Shown here in pieces: positions 54,408 through 63,234 of a stretch of DNA of 64,000 nt (within the stretch, counting starts at the first letter, position 1; each line of letters opens with the position of its first letter). The position numbers and the translations under genes are program-made. Below the pieces are notes generated by a model. That model did not search any database. It was not told the DNA's origin and saw only the letters and a program-made list of their open reading frames with translations. Source of the stretch: Sediminibacterium sp. (GTDB lineage Bacteria > Bacteroidota > Bacteroidia > Chitinophagales > Chitinophagaceae); the NCBI GenBank assembly GCA_016786865.1, contig JAEUVE010000024.1:41156-105155 (forward strand), read 5' to 3'.

Positions 54408-54493
54408 TACTGTTAAATCGAATCATTGGGTTGGCACTCTTTTCGAAATGGTTTTGACAGGAAAGGAATCCCCTTTCTTTCAAAACACGAGCC

Positions 54494-55633
54494 ATGGAGA
54501 TTGTTCACCTTATTTTATATAAGCCCGACGGGTTCAACGGAAGACTGGTTAGTTCGGTCGATCAACTGGCTTCTGAGCAAACAAAACTGGGACATACCGT
54601 ACATCTCTGGGAAATCGGTCCTGCACCGGGCGATCATTTCCAATTCCGGCCTTATCAAACTTCCTTTTTCAGAATAAACAATTCCCGCTGGTCCGTAAGC
54701 AAGGAAATCATTGAAGCCATTAACCAACTCCGGAAGGGTACCATTGTTCACATGCACGGAGGTTTTGCGCCTCTTTTTGTTTCCCTGGCAATACATCTAA
54801 AGAAAAGAAACATTCCATTTATTTATACAACCCACGGTGCATTCAACAAGCAGACCCTTGAATCTGCAGGCTTTTTAAAAAAAGCATACTTCCATCTGTT
54901 CGAAAAGCTGTTGATCAAATGGTCTGCTGCAGTTCATTTCGAGGCACACAAAGAAAAAGAGCTCGTAAACGAAAACAGCATCACAGAAAACAAGAAAGTA
55001 TTTTTTATACCCAACGGATTGAACAGAGGCAATATGCTCAATCCTCCCAAATTGAGAAAAAATCCTGAACCCGTTTTTGGATACTTCGGAAAACTGGACA
55101 TCAAAAATGCTGGTCTGGATATTTTATTACAAGCTTTTGCGGAATACAAATTCAAATATTTCGAGAAAGGTGTATTGTGGATTGTAGGAGAAGGAAAAGA
55201 TAAGGAAGCGCTTGAGCAACTGTCTACCCAACTGCGTATTCAGGACCATGTGGTATTTCATGGCAATATTCTGGGGAACAGAAAATTTGAGCTGCTTAAT
55301 AAAACAGATGTGTTTCTCCGGCCCTCCAGGGTAGAATACAATTCAACCAGCATACTGGAAGCAGCTTCCTCCTCAGTACCATCTGTGGTTTCTAAAGAAA
55401 CTTATATGGGTGAGTACATCAATGAATACGATGCAGGATATGAACTTCAGGAAAACTCAGCCAATTGCCTTGCTAAAAACATGATCAGGTGCCTGAAGGA
55501 TATACAGCAACAAAGGTGGAACTACAAAAGGAGAAATGCCTACAGAATGGTGAACGAGAAATTTCAATGGAAAACGATTGCTAAAGAACACATTCATGCT
55601 TATCAGCAGGTGCTGATTGAGCAGGTAGCTTAA
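54494..55633 (+). CDS. Glycosyltransferase family 4, first paralog
   Basis: 379 residues, GT-B fold. N-terminal acceptor half: EIVHLILYKPDGFNGRLVSSV, IVHMHGGFAPLF, IYTTHGAFNK. C-terminal donor half: VFGYFGKLDIKNAGLDILLQAF, VLWIVGEGKDKEAL, and the GT4 EX7E motif in SRVEYNSTSILEA. No signal or membrane segment. It is a close paralog of the protein at 56430-57566. The acceptor and product are unknown; no polymerase, flippase or other polysaccharide gene is adjacent. Confidence 0.9.
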   Translation: MEIVHLILYKPDGFNGRLVSSVDQLASEQTKLGHTVHLWEIGPAPGDHFQFRPYQTSFFRINNSRWSVSKEIIEAINQLRKGTIVHMHGGFAPLFVSLAIHLKKRNIPFIYTTHGAFNKQTLESAGFLKKAYFHLFEKLLIKWSAAVHFEAHKEKELVNENSITENKKVFFIPNGLNRGNMLNPPKLRKNPEPVFGYFGKLDIKNAGLDILLQAFAEYKFKYFEKGVLWIVGEGKDKEALEQLSTQLRIQDHVVFHGNILGNRKFELLNKTDVFLRPSRVEYNSTSILEAASSSVPSVVSKETYMGEYINEYDAGYELQENSANCLAKNMIRCLKDIQQQRWNYKRRNAYRMVNEKFQWKTIAKEHIHAYQQVLIEQVA

Positions 55634-55644
55634 GTCCAATAGTT

Positions 55645-56322
55645 ATGACGCATATCGCTAATATAGAAGAACAAAATGCAATTCTGCTGCAGGATCTCTA
55701 CACGGCATCACTGACGTACCTGCAAAACCATTGCAACAAGGAGGTAATCACCCCCCGGGATCACGTCACTTATCCGTTCCTCTATGGTAAATACGCGTTG
55801 CTTACCACCCCAGTACTGCCAGGCAACGACATACATGTGGTGCTGGATGTTTTTTCAAAATTTGCCGAATATCCACTGGTGATCTGCGGAGACTGGAAAA
55901 ATAACTCTTATGCGGAAGCCCTTTATACCAAATACAGCAACAATCACGCGATTCATCTGCTCGACACAGTAAAGGACCTGAGAACACTGAATATGCTTCG
56001 CTCCAACTGTTATGTATATATAGACGCATTTTATCAGCCGGATCACAATACATCCCTGATCGAAGCCATGTACATGCAATTACCTGTTCTGGCATTTGCA
56101 TCCCACTATAATATAACCCTTACATCCAATAAAGCCATGTATTACAAAATGCCCACCGAGCTACTTGCAGCCCTGAAGTCGCTGCATCCTACAAAAGCTG
56201 CTGAAATCGGCAGTACCATGAAGGAAGTGATCAGCAACAAAATCAATACTGCTCAGCAACAAAACAATCCAAAACAAATGGTTTTGCAGCCAGCAAGACA
56301 ACCAAACCCAATAAAGCACTAA
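55645..56322 (+). CDS. Half-size GT4-like protein (donor domain only)
   Basis: 225 residues. It contains only a region like the C-terminal GT-B half: LVICGDWKNNSYAEALY, HAIHLLDTVKDLRTLNMLRS, YIDAFYQPDHNTSLIEAMYMQLPVLAF. The place of the first Glu in EX7E is a Pro, so catalysis by itself is doubtful. The N-terminal 75 residues do not resemble an acceptor domain. It lies 11 bp after the first GT4 gene, likely in one operon. It may partner with a full GT4 or be a degenerate remnant; the frame is intact. Confidence 0.72.
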   Translation: MTHIANIEEQNAILLQDLYTASLTYLQNHCNKEVITPRDHVTYPFLYGKYALLTTPVLPGNDIHVVLDVFSKFAEYPLVICGDWKNNSYAEALYTKYSNNHAIHLLDTVKDLRTLNMLRSNCYVYIDAFYQPDHNTSLIEAMYMQLPVLAFASHYNITLTSNKAMYYKMPTELLAALKSLHPTKAAEIGSTMKEVISNKINTAQQQNNPKQMVLQPARQPNPIKH

Positions 56323-56383
56323 TGGGCCATTATTTGTTTATTTTAAGCCCCCGGCTTTGCTCAGTTATTGAACTGAACAGTTG

Positions 56384-56391
56384 TATTTTTG
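56384..56391 (+). promoter_or_regulatory. Candidate -7 box for the second GT4 gene
   Basis: TATTTTTG is a full match to TAnnTTTG, 38 bp before the start codon. There is no well-placed -33 TTTG. The gap of 107 bp makes an own promoter plausible. Confidence 0.45.
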
Positions 56392-56429
56392 TAATAGATT
56401 GATGCACAAGCAAGGCTCAAAAAAACTAA

Positions 56430-57566
56430 ATGATGGAAATCCTGCACCTGGTGTATAATAAACCAGATGTCATTTATAAGAAAATGGCATTAACGGTTGA
56501 CCAACTGGCTACCGCACAGGTAAAGTTGGGATACAGCGTACATGTATGGGAAATGGGCAACAGCCCTTACGAGGAACTTCAGCAAAGACCTTATAAAATC
56601 CGCCATTTTCACGTTAAAAGCTATGTCTGGGCTACCACAGGCGAAATCAACGAAGCCATCAGGCAGCTTAAAAAAAACACCATCGTGCACATGCACGGAG
56701 GATTCGTTCCCCTATTTTTTACTTTTGCCTTTCACCTGAACAAACGCAATATTCCCTTTGTGTACACACCGCATGGCACTTATAACAAGAGCAATATACA
56801 GGCCTCGGGAATATCGAAGAAGATGTACTTCAAAATGTTCGAAAATTCGCTAATGCAATGGTGTGCAGCCCTCCATTTTGAAGGACCCAGCGAAAAATCA
56901 CTCATCGACGATCCCGAAATAACCAACGACAAAAAAGTACGCTACATACCCAATGGGCTCAGCAATGAGAGCAGCCTCCCTGCTGCCAGGTTCAATGAAT
57001 TTGAAGAGCCCGTATTCGCCTGGTTTGGCAAACCGGAAATCAACAACGGGGGCCTGGATATACTGGTACAGGGATTTGCAGAATACAAACAGAAATATTC
57101 TGGAAAGGGCGTTTTATGGATGGTGGGGGAAGGTGACCAAAAAAAGCAACTCTATGCACTGGTTACGCAACTGGGAATCCAGAACCATGTTTTCTTTAAA
57201 GGAAACGTAATCGGGTTGCGAAAGTTTGAGTTACTGAACAAGGTAAATGTTTTCTTACGCCCATCCCGCTTTGAATACGACCCGTCGATTGTATTGGAAG
57301 CGGCCTCTGCATGGGTTCCATCGATTGTATCCCGGGAAACCAATATGGGAGAATATATTGAGGAGTTTGATGCAGGTATTGTGCTGGATCAAAACACGCC
57401 TCATCATCTTGCCAAGGCAATAGCCAAATCAGCTTCCGAACTCGAAAACTACGACTGGGAACAAAAAAGAAAGAATGCCCACAGAATGGTTACAGAAAAA
57501 TTTCAGTGGAGCAATATTGCCAAGGAGCATATCAAGGTTTATGAACGTGCACTGGCTAGTCTTTGA
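56430..57566 (+). CDS. Glycosyltransferase family 4, second paralog
   Basis: 378 residues. Two adjacent ATGs (56430, 56433); alignment with the first paralog favours 56433. Matching segments: EILHLVYNKPDVIY, IVHMHGGFVPLFF, VYTPHGTYNK, FAWFGKPEINNGGLDILVQGF, VLWMVGEGDQKKQL, and EX7E in SRFEYDPSIVLEA. Colinear with the first paralog over the full length with few gaps, so they arose by duplication. Its 3' end overlaps the convergent START gene by 11 bp. Confidence 0.9.
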   Translation: MMEILHLVYNKPDVIYKKMALTVDQLATAQVKLGYSVHVWEMGNSPYEELQQRPYKIRHFHVKSYVWATTGEINEAIRQLKKNTIVHMHGGFVPLFFTFAFHLNKRNIPFVYTPHGTYNKSNIQASGISKKMYFKMFENSLMQWCAALHFEGPSEKSLIDDPEITNDKKVRYIPNGLSNESSLPAARFNEFEEPVFAWFGKPEINNGGLDILVQGFAEYKQKYSGKGVLWMVGEGDQKKQLYALVTQLGIQNHVFFKGNVIGLRKFELLNKVNVFLRPSRFEYDPSIVLEAASAWVPSIVSRETNMGEYIEEFDAGIVLDQNTPHHLAKAIAKSASELENYDWEQKRKNAHRMVTEKFQWSNIAKEHIKVYERALASL

Positions 57567-58212
57567 TAAAAGGCAAATGCACGTTGGCATACGCTGCCAT
57601 TTTTACCCGCTCGGGTAATTTTTTGAAGGATCTGAATGGCCCGTCGTAGGAAAACATATTAACGATAGCTGGAGGCAATATTCCACCGGGATCTACCTCC
57701 AGTTCATATTCCACTTTTACCTTTTCACCAGGCAAGGGACTAATGGTCCACTTACCCGAAGAATGCCGGATTCGGACCAGATTGGGTTTAACAGGCAGGT
57801 AATCCGGTTTATTTTCTGCCAGCACGGTAATCACCTTGGTTTGTTCATCCTGAGACATGGAAATTTTTATAATAAAATCCCGGTTCTTAACTGGCCAGGG
57901 CATGGAAATTTCTGCATAGTAATAAAGGGATGAAGGAGATTCCTGCTTTACTATATAGCAGGACTTGGTGCCGTAGACCCATTCCGGGGTGCGCATCACA
58001 TCCTGCAAAACAGCAGCCACCTTCGTCAGCGAAGTATTCAGCACAGTGACCGTTTTAACTGCTTTAAAAGACGAGGTTCCGCCCTCTTCCATATATACCA
58101 GTACGCCGTCTTTATCTGTTTTGAGCTTCCATTGTTTTGATGGCTGTGCACCAAGCGAGAAAGCTACAATAAGAAGGGGCGTCAGCAAGTAAAGTTTGTA
58201 AAACATCTTCAT
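57556..58212 (-). CDS. Exported START-domain lipid-binding-like protein
   Basis: 218 residues from the ATG at 58212 (a second ATG is at 58206). A signal peptide (YKLYLLTPLLIVAFSLGAQP) is followed by a START-like domain: WKLKTDKDGVLVYMEEGG, TPEWVYGTKSCYIVKQ, SMPWPVKNRDFII, and a final helix in SFKKLPERVKMAAY. Periplasmic, probably binds a hydrophobic ligand. It is the last gene downstream of the collagen-like gene on the same strand, 80 bp away. Confidence 0.85.
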   Translation of the reverse strand: MKMFYKLYLLTPLLIVAFSLGAQPSKQWKLKTDKDGVLVYMEEGGTSSFKAVKTVTVLNTSLTKVAAVLQDVMRTPEWVYGTKSCYIVKQESPSSLYYYAEISMPWPVKNRDFIIKISMSQDEQTKVITVLAENKPDYLPVKPNLVRIRHSSGKWTISPLPGEKVKVEYELEVDPGGILPPAIVNMFSYDGPFRSFKKLPERVKMAAYANVHLPFIKD

Positions 58213-58292
58213 AAGATTGGATATATAAATACAAACAAGCTTATGATTTTGTTCAGCATTCAGCATGATTTATACTGAATTTCCCCAACACA

Positions 58293-61200
58293 TTATCTGT
58301 AGTTGATCAAAAACCATTTAGCGCCATCGGATATATAGTGTATAAAACGATATCCATTGGCTATATCCACGCCCGCATTGTCTACAGATCCGGACACTGC
58401 ATTGATCTTACTACTACTGGTTACTAAAATTCTGAGAATAATTGCTTTCCCTTCGTTTCCGGAGGGTGATGGTAAAGTAAAGGAAACGTTATTACTACCA
58501 CTTGAATAACTGGTCGTAATAATTGTGGTATTTTGACTTAGCTCATCATTACTACCAACCAACGAACTGAAAGTACTACTATTGATAACGATCGTTCTTT
58601 GACTACTAGCTGCAGTACCAACAGCATTGACTGCTGAAATTTTATTGCTGGTGATGGTAATACCCGAGCCGGCTGTAACAACTGAGCCATCAGCTGCCAA
58701 AAGCTGGCTGGCACTCCCTCCTGACTTTATAAAGCTGGTGGCAGTAACGGCACCGGCTGCAATATTACCGCTGGCATCCCTCGCAACAATTGAACCTGCA
58801 GTATTATCACTCGTTGCTGTTGTAGCCGAATTAGCCACTTTACCTGCAGTACTGATGGTAGCCAGTTTGGTATCTGCAATGGCAGCAGAAGCGTTGATAT
58901 GAGCATTACTTATGGCACCAGTTGCTATTAGCGGAAGATCTGCTGTACCTGCCAGGTCTCCGGCTAATTTTACAATTCCCTTTGCAGCATTAGTTGCATC
59001 AGTTGCTCCCGGTCCAGGATCGCCTTTGTCTCCTTTTTCTCCCTGAGGCCCCTGTGGACCAATAGCACCGTCCTTACCATTTGCGCCATCTTTTCCATCT
59101 TTTCCCGGAGCACCTGTATCTCCTTTCTCCCCTTGTGGACCCTGTGGGCCAACGGCACCATCTTTTCCCGGAGCACCTGTATCTCCTTTTTCGCCTTTGT
59201 CTCCCTTGTCTCCTTTATCACCAGTTAAGCCTTTTTCGCCCTGAATACCTTGTGCGCCTTGTGCCCCAGTATCGCCCTTATCGCCCTTCTCTCCTTTGTC
59301 TCCCTTATCTCCCTTATCTCCCTTATCCCCATTAAGACCATGGTTACCGTTATTTCCGTCTTTTCCCGGAATACCAGGATCTCCTTTATCGCCCTTGTCT
59401 CCCTTGTCTCCTTTATCACCAGTTAATCCTTTCTCTCCCTGAATACCTTGTGCTCCTGTATCACCTTTATCGCCTTTGTCACCCTTCTCGCCTTTATCGC
59501 CGGTTAATCCTTTTTCTCCTTGAATACCCTGTGCTCCTGTATCTCCTTTATCACCTTTGTCACCTTTCTCGCCTTTATCTCCAGTTAATCCTTTTTCGCC
59601 CTGAATACCCTGTGCTCCTGTATCTCCTTTGTCACCTTTGTCTCCCTTCTCGCCTTTATCTCCGGTTAATCCTTTCTCTCCCTGAACACCCTGTGCACCT
59701 GTATCTCCTTTGTCTCCCTTTTCGCCTTTGTCACCAGTTAAACCTTTTTCCCCCTGAATACCTTGTGCTCCGGTATCTCCTTTATCACCCTTGTCGCCCT
59801 TGTCTCCTTTATCTCCAGTTAATCCTTTTTCTCCTTGAATACCCTGTGCTCCGATATCTCCTTTATCGCCTTTGTCACCCTTCTCGCCTTTGTCTCCGGT
59901 TAATCCTTTCTCTCCCTGAATACCCTGTGCTCCAGTATCTCCCTTATCACCTTTGTCGCCCTTCTCGCCTTTGTCTCCGGTTAATCCTTTCTCTCCCTGA
60001 ACACCCTGTGCACCTGTATCACCTTTATCACCCTTTTCACCTTTATCTCCGGTTAATCCTTTTTCTCCCTGAATACCTTGTGCACCTGTATCTCCTTTAT
60101 CGCCCTTGTCGCCCTTGTCTCCCTTTTCACCTTTATCTCCGGTTAATCCTTTCTCTCCCTGAACACCCTGTGCACCTGTATCACCTTTATCGCCTTTGTC
60201 ACCCTTGTCTCCTTTATCTCCGGTTAATCCTTTTTCCCCCTGAATACCCTGTGCTCCGGTATCACCTTTATCGCCCTTGTCTCCTTTATCACCAGTTAAT
60301 CCTTTCTCTCCTTGAATACCCTGTGCTCCAGTATCACCTTTATCACCCTTGTCGCCCTTGTCTCCTTTATCACCAGTTAATCCTTTCTCTCCCTGAATAC
60401 CTTGTGCTCCGGTATCTCCTTTATCACCTTTGTCGCCCTTATCGCCTTTGTCGCCGGTTAAGCCTTTTTCTCCCTGAATACCCTGTGCTCCAGTATCGCC
60501 TTTGTCACCTTTATCGCCCTTGTCTCCTTTGTCTCCCTTATCTCCAGTCAATCCTTTCTCTCCCTGAATACCCTGTGCTCCAGTATCTCCTTTGTCACCC
60601 TTTTCACCTTTATCTCCGGTTAATCCTTTCTCTCCCTGAACACCCTGTGCACCTGTATCACCTTTGTCACCCTTCTCGCCTTTGTCGCCGGTTAATCCTT
60701 TCTCTCCCTGAATACCCTGTGCTCCGGTATCTCCTTTATCACCCTTGTCTCCCTTGTCTCCTTTATCACCTTTATCGCCGGTTAATCCTTTCTCTCCCTG
60801 AATACCCTGTGCTCCGGTATCTCCTTTATCGCCTTTGTCACCCTTATCTCCGGTTAATCCTTTTTCTCCCTGAATACCTTGTGCTCCCGTATCTCCTTTA
60901 TCACCTTTGTCACCCTTTTCACCTTTATCGCCGGTTAATCCTTTCTCGCCCTGAACTCCCTGTGCTCCGGTATCTCCTTTGTCACCCTTGTCGCCCTTAT
61001 CGCCTTTATCACCGGTTAATCCTTTCTCTCCCTGAACACCCTGTGCACCAGTATCTCCTTTATCGCCCTTGTCTCCCTTGTCTCCCTTATCGCCGGTTAA
61101 TCCTTTCTCTCCCTGAACACCCTGTGCACCTGTATCACCTTTATCGCCCTTGTCTCCTTTGTCTCCCTTATCGCCGGTTAATCCTTTCTCGCCCTGAACT

Positions 61201-62039
61201 CCCTGTGCTCCGGTATCGCCTTTGTCACCTTTATCTCCTTTCAAACCTTGAATACCTTGTGCACCCGTATCTCCTTTATCACCCTTGTCGCCCTTGTCTC
61301 CCTTTGCACCTGAAACAACGGTGGACATGTCTACCCATTGACCATTATCAGAAAGCACTTTTCCTTCTACAGAACCTGGCGCAGGCACCAAACCTTTCGA
61401 GTTTGCTGAAAATGTATTATTGTGCGCGAATATGGTCAGGTAAGATTTTAACATTCCAGCTGTATCAGAAATATTTAATTTCTGATCAATCCTTTTGCTT
61501 AAAGTTGCAGTGTCCGCCTTTCTGAGATAGGGCTTGAGTAAATTAGTTGTATCAGCTATATTCAGTTTTAAATCCAGTCCGGCAACATTGGCAGCATAGC
61601 TTGCAAAAGGGACTGTCCAAAACTGAGAAGTACCCATGTCTACATATTGTTGTTCAGGTCTCCAGTTTGCCAAAGGAGTTGCCGGTTCCACTGCCACCTT
61701 GATATTCAGGAAATAGGGACCTGAAGCCCAGTCGATACTGTTGAGCGAGCTCACACCAGACACTCTTTCTCCCTGACCAATTACAATAGTGAAAACGCCA
61801 TCAGAAGAAGCAGCTACTTTAAACGTTTCTGTATATACAGCATTTCCTGTTGCACTGGAACGAAGTATTGCAGTTCGTACATGTATTGTTCTTCCGCCAG
61901 CAGGATTACCGTTGTTGTCGGTTGCCATTGCCTGAAAAAGAATCCCTTTAGGAACACCGGGCTCCTGCCCTGTTGCCTGCAGGCTTAGAAAAAGTACCCC
62001 TGTAAGAACTACTAATTGACGTAATACTTGATGCAACAT
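58293..62039 (-). CDS. Collagen-like surface protein with 256 Gly-X-Y triplets
   Basis: 1248 residues. Signal peptide (VVLTGVLFLSLQATGQEP). Residues 25-243: a beta-rich N-terminal domain of a type common before repeat regions in Bacteroidota (GILFQAMATDNNGNPAGGRTI, VFTIVIGQG, PEQQYVDMGTSQFWTVPFASYA). Residues 244-1011: an uninterrupted Gly-X-Y tract. The main unit is (GDK)3-5 GDT GAQ GIQ/GVQ GEK GLT, present about 24 times. Asp-Lys, Glu-Lys and Gln pairs would stabilise a triple helix without hydroxyproline. The last 240 residues form a Ser/Thr/Ala-rich domain like phage-tail or trimerising adhesin tips (ATNAAKGIVKLAGDL, IADTKLATISTAGKVANS). It has no T9SS sorting domain. It begins 5 bp after a T9SS-sorted protein gene. 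Probably forms a trimeric fibre at the cell surface; role unknown. Confidence 0.92.
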   Translation of the reverse strand: MLHQVLRQLVVLTGVLFLSLQATGQEPGVPKGILFQAMATDNNGNPAGGRTIHVRTAILRSSATGNAVYTETFKVAASSDGVFTIVIGQGERVSGVSSLNSIDWASGPYFLNIKVAVEPATPLANWRPEQQYVDMGTSQFWTVPFASYAANVAGLDLKLNIADTTNLLKPYLRKADTATLSKRIDQKLNISDTAGMLKSYLTIFAHNNTFSANSKGLVPAPGSVEGKVLSDNGQWVDMSTVVSGAKGDKGDKGDKGDTGAQGIQGLKGDKGDKGDTGAQGVQGEKGLTGDKGDKGDKGDKGDTGAQGVQGEKGLTGDKGDKGDKGDKGDTGAQGVQGEKGLTGDKGDKGDKGDKGDTGAQGVQGEKGLTGDKGEKGDKGDKGDTGAQGIQGEKGLTGDKGDKGDKGDTGAQGIQGEKGLTGDKGDKGDKGDKGDKGDTGAQGIQGEKGLTGDKGEKGDKGDTGAQGVQGEKGLTGDKGEKGDKGDTGAQGIQGEKGLTGDKGDKGDKGDKGDKGDTGAQGIQGEKGLTGDKGDKGDKGDKGDTGAQGIQGEKGLTGDKGDKGDKGDKGDTGAQGIQGEKGLTGDKGDKGDKGDTGAQGIQGEKGLTGDKGDKGDKGDKGDTGAQGVQGEKGLTGDKGEKGDKGDKGDKGDTGAQGIQGEKGLTGDKGEKGDKGDTGAQGVQGEKGLTGDKGEKGDKGDKGDTGAQGIQGEKGLTGDKGEKGDKGDKGDIGAQGIQGEKGLTGDKGDKGDKGDKGDTGAQGIQGEKGLTGDKGEKGDKGDTGAQGVQGEKGLTGDKGEKGDKGDKGDTGAQGIQGEKGLTGDKGEKGDKGDKGDTGAQGIQGEKGLTGDKGEKGDKGDKGDTGAQGIQGEKGLTGDKGDKGDKGDKGDPGIPGKDGNNGNHGLNGDKGDKGDKGDKGEKGDKGDTGAQGAQGIQGEKGLTGDKGDKGDKGEKGDTGAPGKDGAVGPQGPQGEKGDTGAPGKDGKDGANGKDGAIGPQGPQGEKGDKGDPGPGATDATNAAKGIVKLAGDLAGTADLPLIATGAISNAHINASAAIADTKLATISTAGKVANSATTATSDNTAGSIVARDASGNIAAGAVTATSFIKSGGSASQLLAADGSVVTAGSGITITSNKISAVNAVGTAASSQRTIVINSSTFSSLVGSNDELSQNTTIITTSYSSGSNNVSFTLPSPSGNEGKAIILRILVTSSSKINAVSGSVDNAGVDIANGYRFIHYISDGAKWFLINYR
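59007..61310 (-). repeat. Tandem 72/81/90-bp coding repeats of the collagen tract
   Basis: The Gly-X-Y tract is 2304 bp. Units are 72, 81 or 90 bp according to three, four or five GDK/GEK triplets. Synonymous codons vary between units (for example TCTCCT, TCACCT and TCGCCC at the same place on the plus strand), so the array is not a fresh, identical expansion. Likely site of length variation between strains. Confidence 0.93.
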
Positions 62040-62044
62040 CTTGG

Positions 62045-62566
62045 TTAGTTTTTAATAATTTTAACTGTTTGTATCAGCTGTGTAGCCGAATAAACTGCTA
62101 TACTGTAATAGCCATTTACCAAATTGCCAACAGACAATTTCATTCCATTGTCCAGGCTAACCATATCGGTTCTAATAACATTAATAACTCTTCCGGAGAA
62201 ATCCATCAGTTTCAACTGATACTCATTATTACCGGACGAAGGCAATTTTGCCAAAGTCTTTACTGTAAGAAAACTGGTCACCGGATTGGGATATGCTGTG
62301 ATTTGAAGCAGCTCAGGAGTTACTGTTTCCTTGCAGGCCATGGAAAACATACCTTCTCCGGTGCTTGTAAAGGTTTTTACTCCATTAGAAACATCTATGC
62401 ATTTATCGCCCTGTATATATACAGGACCGCTGTACATTTTAGTGACTGAACCGAGGTTGCCAACACAACCAATATAGTAACGTCCACGGATTTGCGCATC
62501 CGCAGAATGTACTACAGTCAGCTGTAGTACGAACAACACAAGTATGATCTTACTTAACTGCCACAT
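62045..62566 (-). CDS. Secreted protein with T9SS type A sorting domain
   Basis: 173 residues: signal peptide (ILVLFVLQLTVVHSADAQ), a short Cys-containing N-terminal part of about 70 residues (YYIGCVGN, CIDVSNGVKTFTS), and a C-terminal type IX secretion sorting domain (ITAYPNPVTSFLTVKTL, LKLMDFSGRVINVI, LSVGNLVNGYYSIAVYS, KIIKN). It would be moved across the outer membrane and anchored at the surface. It overlaps the lipoprotein gene by 17 bp and lies 5 bp before the collagen-like gene, so these form an operon. Confidence 0.88.
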   Translation of the reverse strand: MWQLSKIILVLFVLQLTVVHSADAQIRGRYYIGCVGNLGSVTKMYSGPVYIQGDKCIDVSNGVKTFTSTGEGMFSMACKETVTPELLQITAYPNPVTSFLTVKTLAKLPSSGNNEYQLKLMDFSGRVINVIRTDMVSLDNGMKLSVGNLVNGYYSIAVYSATQLIQTVKIIKN

Positions 62567-62987
62567 AAGACAACTGAATCTTTTTCCCGTTTGAAGTATA
62601 TGTAAGTGTAAGCTGATCTGTGGTCAGATTTTCGATACGATAACCTTGTGTAACCCGCACACCTGAATAGAAATTAAGGTAGGATACCATAATTGAATCG
62701 GCCGAAAGCATGTTCCAGTTCCCTTTACAATCCTGATTATCTGCAAATGATCCGTTTGGAAAGTACTGCTGCTCATATGCCGCAGATGATCCATTTTGAG
62801 CTGTATGATCAATGATTGTTTCAGCAAGTTTCCATTTAGTAAGCTTTAAGGAGTTGCCGCTGAGTAATTCCTTTTGTTCAAATAAAACATCTGTAATGTA
62901 GCTCTTGGTACAACTTACCAGACATAGCAAAAACAGCAGGAAAATTAAATGCTTTCGTGCGGATTGCTGTGAGTAATATTGTTTCAT
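62550..62987 (-). CDS. Small lipoprotein, first gene of the collagen-like operon
   Basis: 145 residues from the ATG at 62987 (an in-frame ATG at 63023 gives a longer, atypical leader). Lipoprotein signal with lipobox LVSC (FLLFLLCLVSCTKS). The mature part of about 120 residues is beta-rich (LTKWKLAETIID, YFPNGSFADNQDCKGNWNML, TQGYRIENLTTDQLTLTYTSNG), like the lipocalin-type small lipoproteins of Bacteroidota. Its stop overlaps the T9SS protein start. Function unknown. Confidence 0.78.
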   Translation of the reverse strand: MKQYYSQQSARKHLIFLLFLLCLVSCTKSYITDVLFEQKELLSGNSLKLTKWKLAETIIDHTAQNGSSAAYEQQYFPNGSFADNQDCKGNWNMLSADSIMVSYLNFYSGVRVTQGYRIENLTTDQLTLTYTSNGKKIQLSYVAVK

Positions 62988-63158
62988 CAGATATGATTTT
63001 GAATGACCAAATTTGAAACTCAAATGCGGTCCATCATACCCCTTAAATAAGTCTAACCTTTATAATAAGTTGATAATTAGCATTTTAAAAAGACGACATA
63101 TAACTTAATAATTTAAAATATCATTTTTTTGAAAGGGTCATATTCCTATAAATAAGAA

Positions 63159-63182
63159 GGCCATCACTATAAAATGATGGCC
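63159..63182 (-). terminator. Probable terminator after the right-end response regulator
   Basis: An 8-bp stem (GGCCATCA / TGATGGCC, 8-base loop) is followed on the minus strand by TTCTTATTTAT. It lies 52 bp downstream of the regulator stop codon. The T tract is interrupted, so the call is moderate. Confidence 0.6.
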
Positions 63183-63234
63183 ATTCTGTTTTGGGGGAAT
63201 TATACGTTTTGCGTATTAAAACAATATGAATGTG

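Noticed and set aside
59007..61310. Regular direct repeats resembling a CRISPR or satellite array.
   Set aside because: The repeats keep one coding frame, vary in third positions, have no unique spacers and have no cas genes nearby.
59450..61525. A 691-residue plus-strand open frame opposite the collagen tract.
   Set aside because: It is the antisense shadow of the repeat: its Leu/Tyr/Arg/Pro-rich repeats simply mirror the Gly-X-Y codons, with no start context or known domain.
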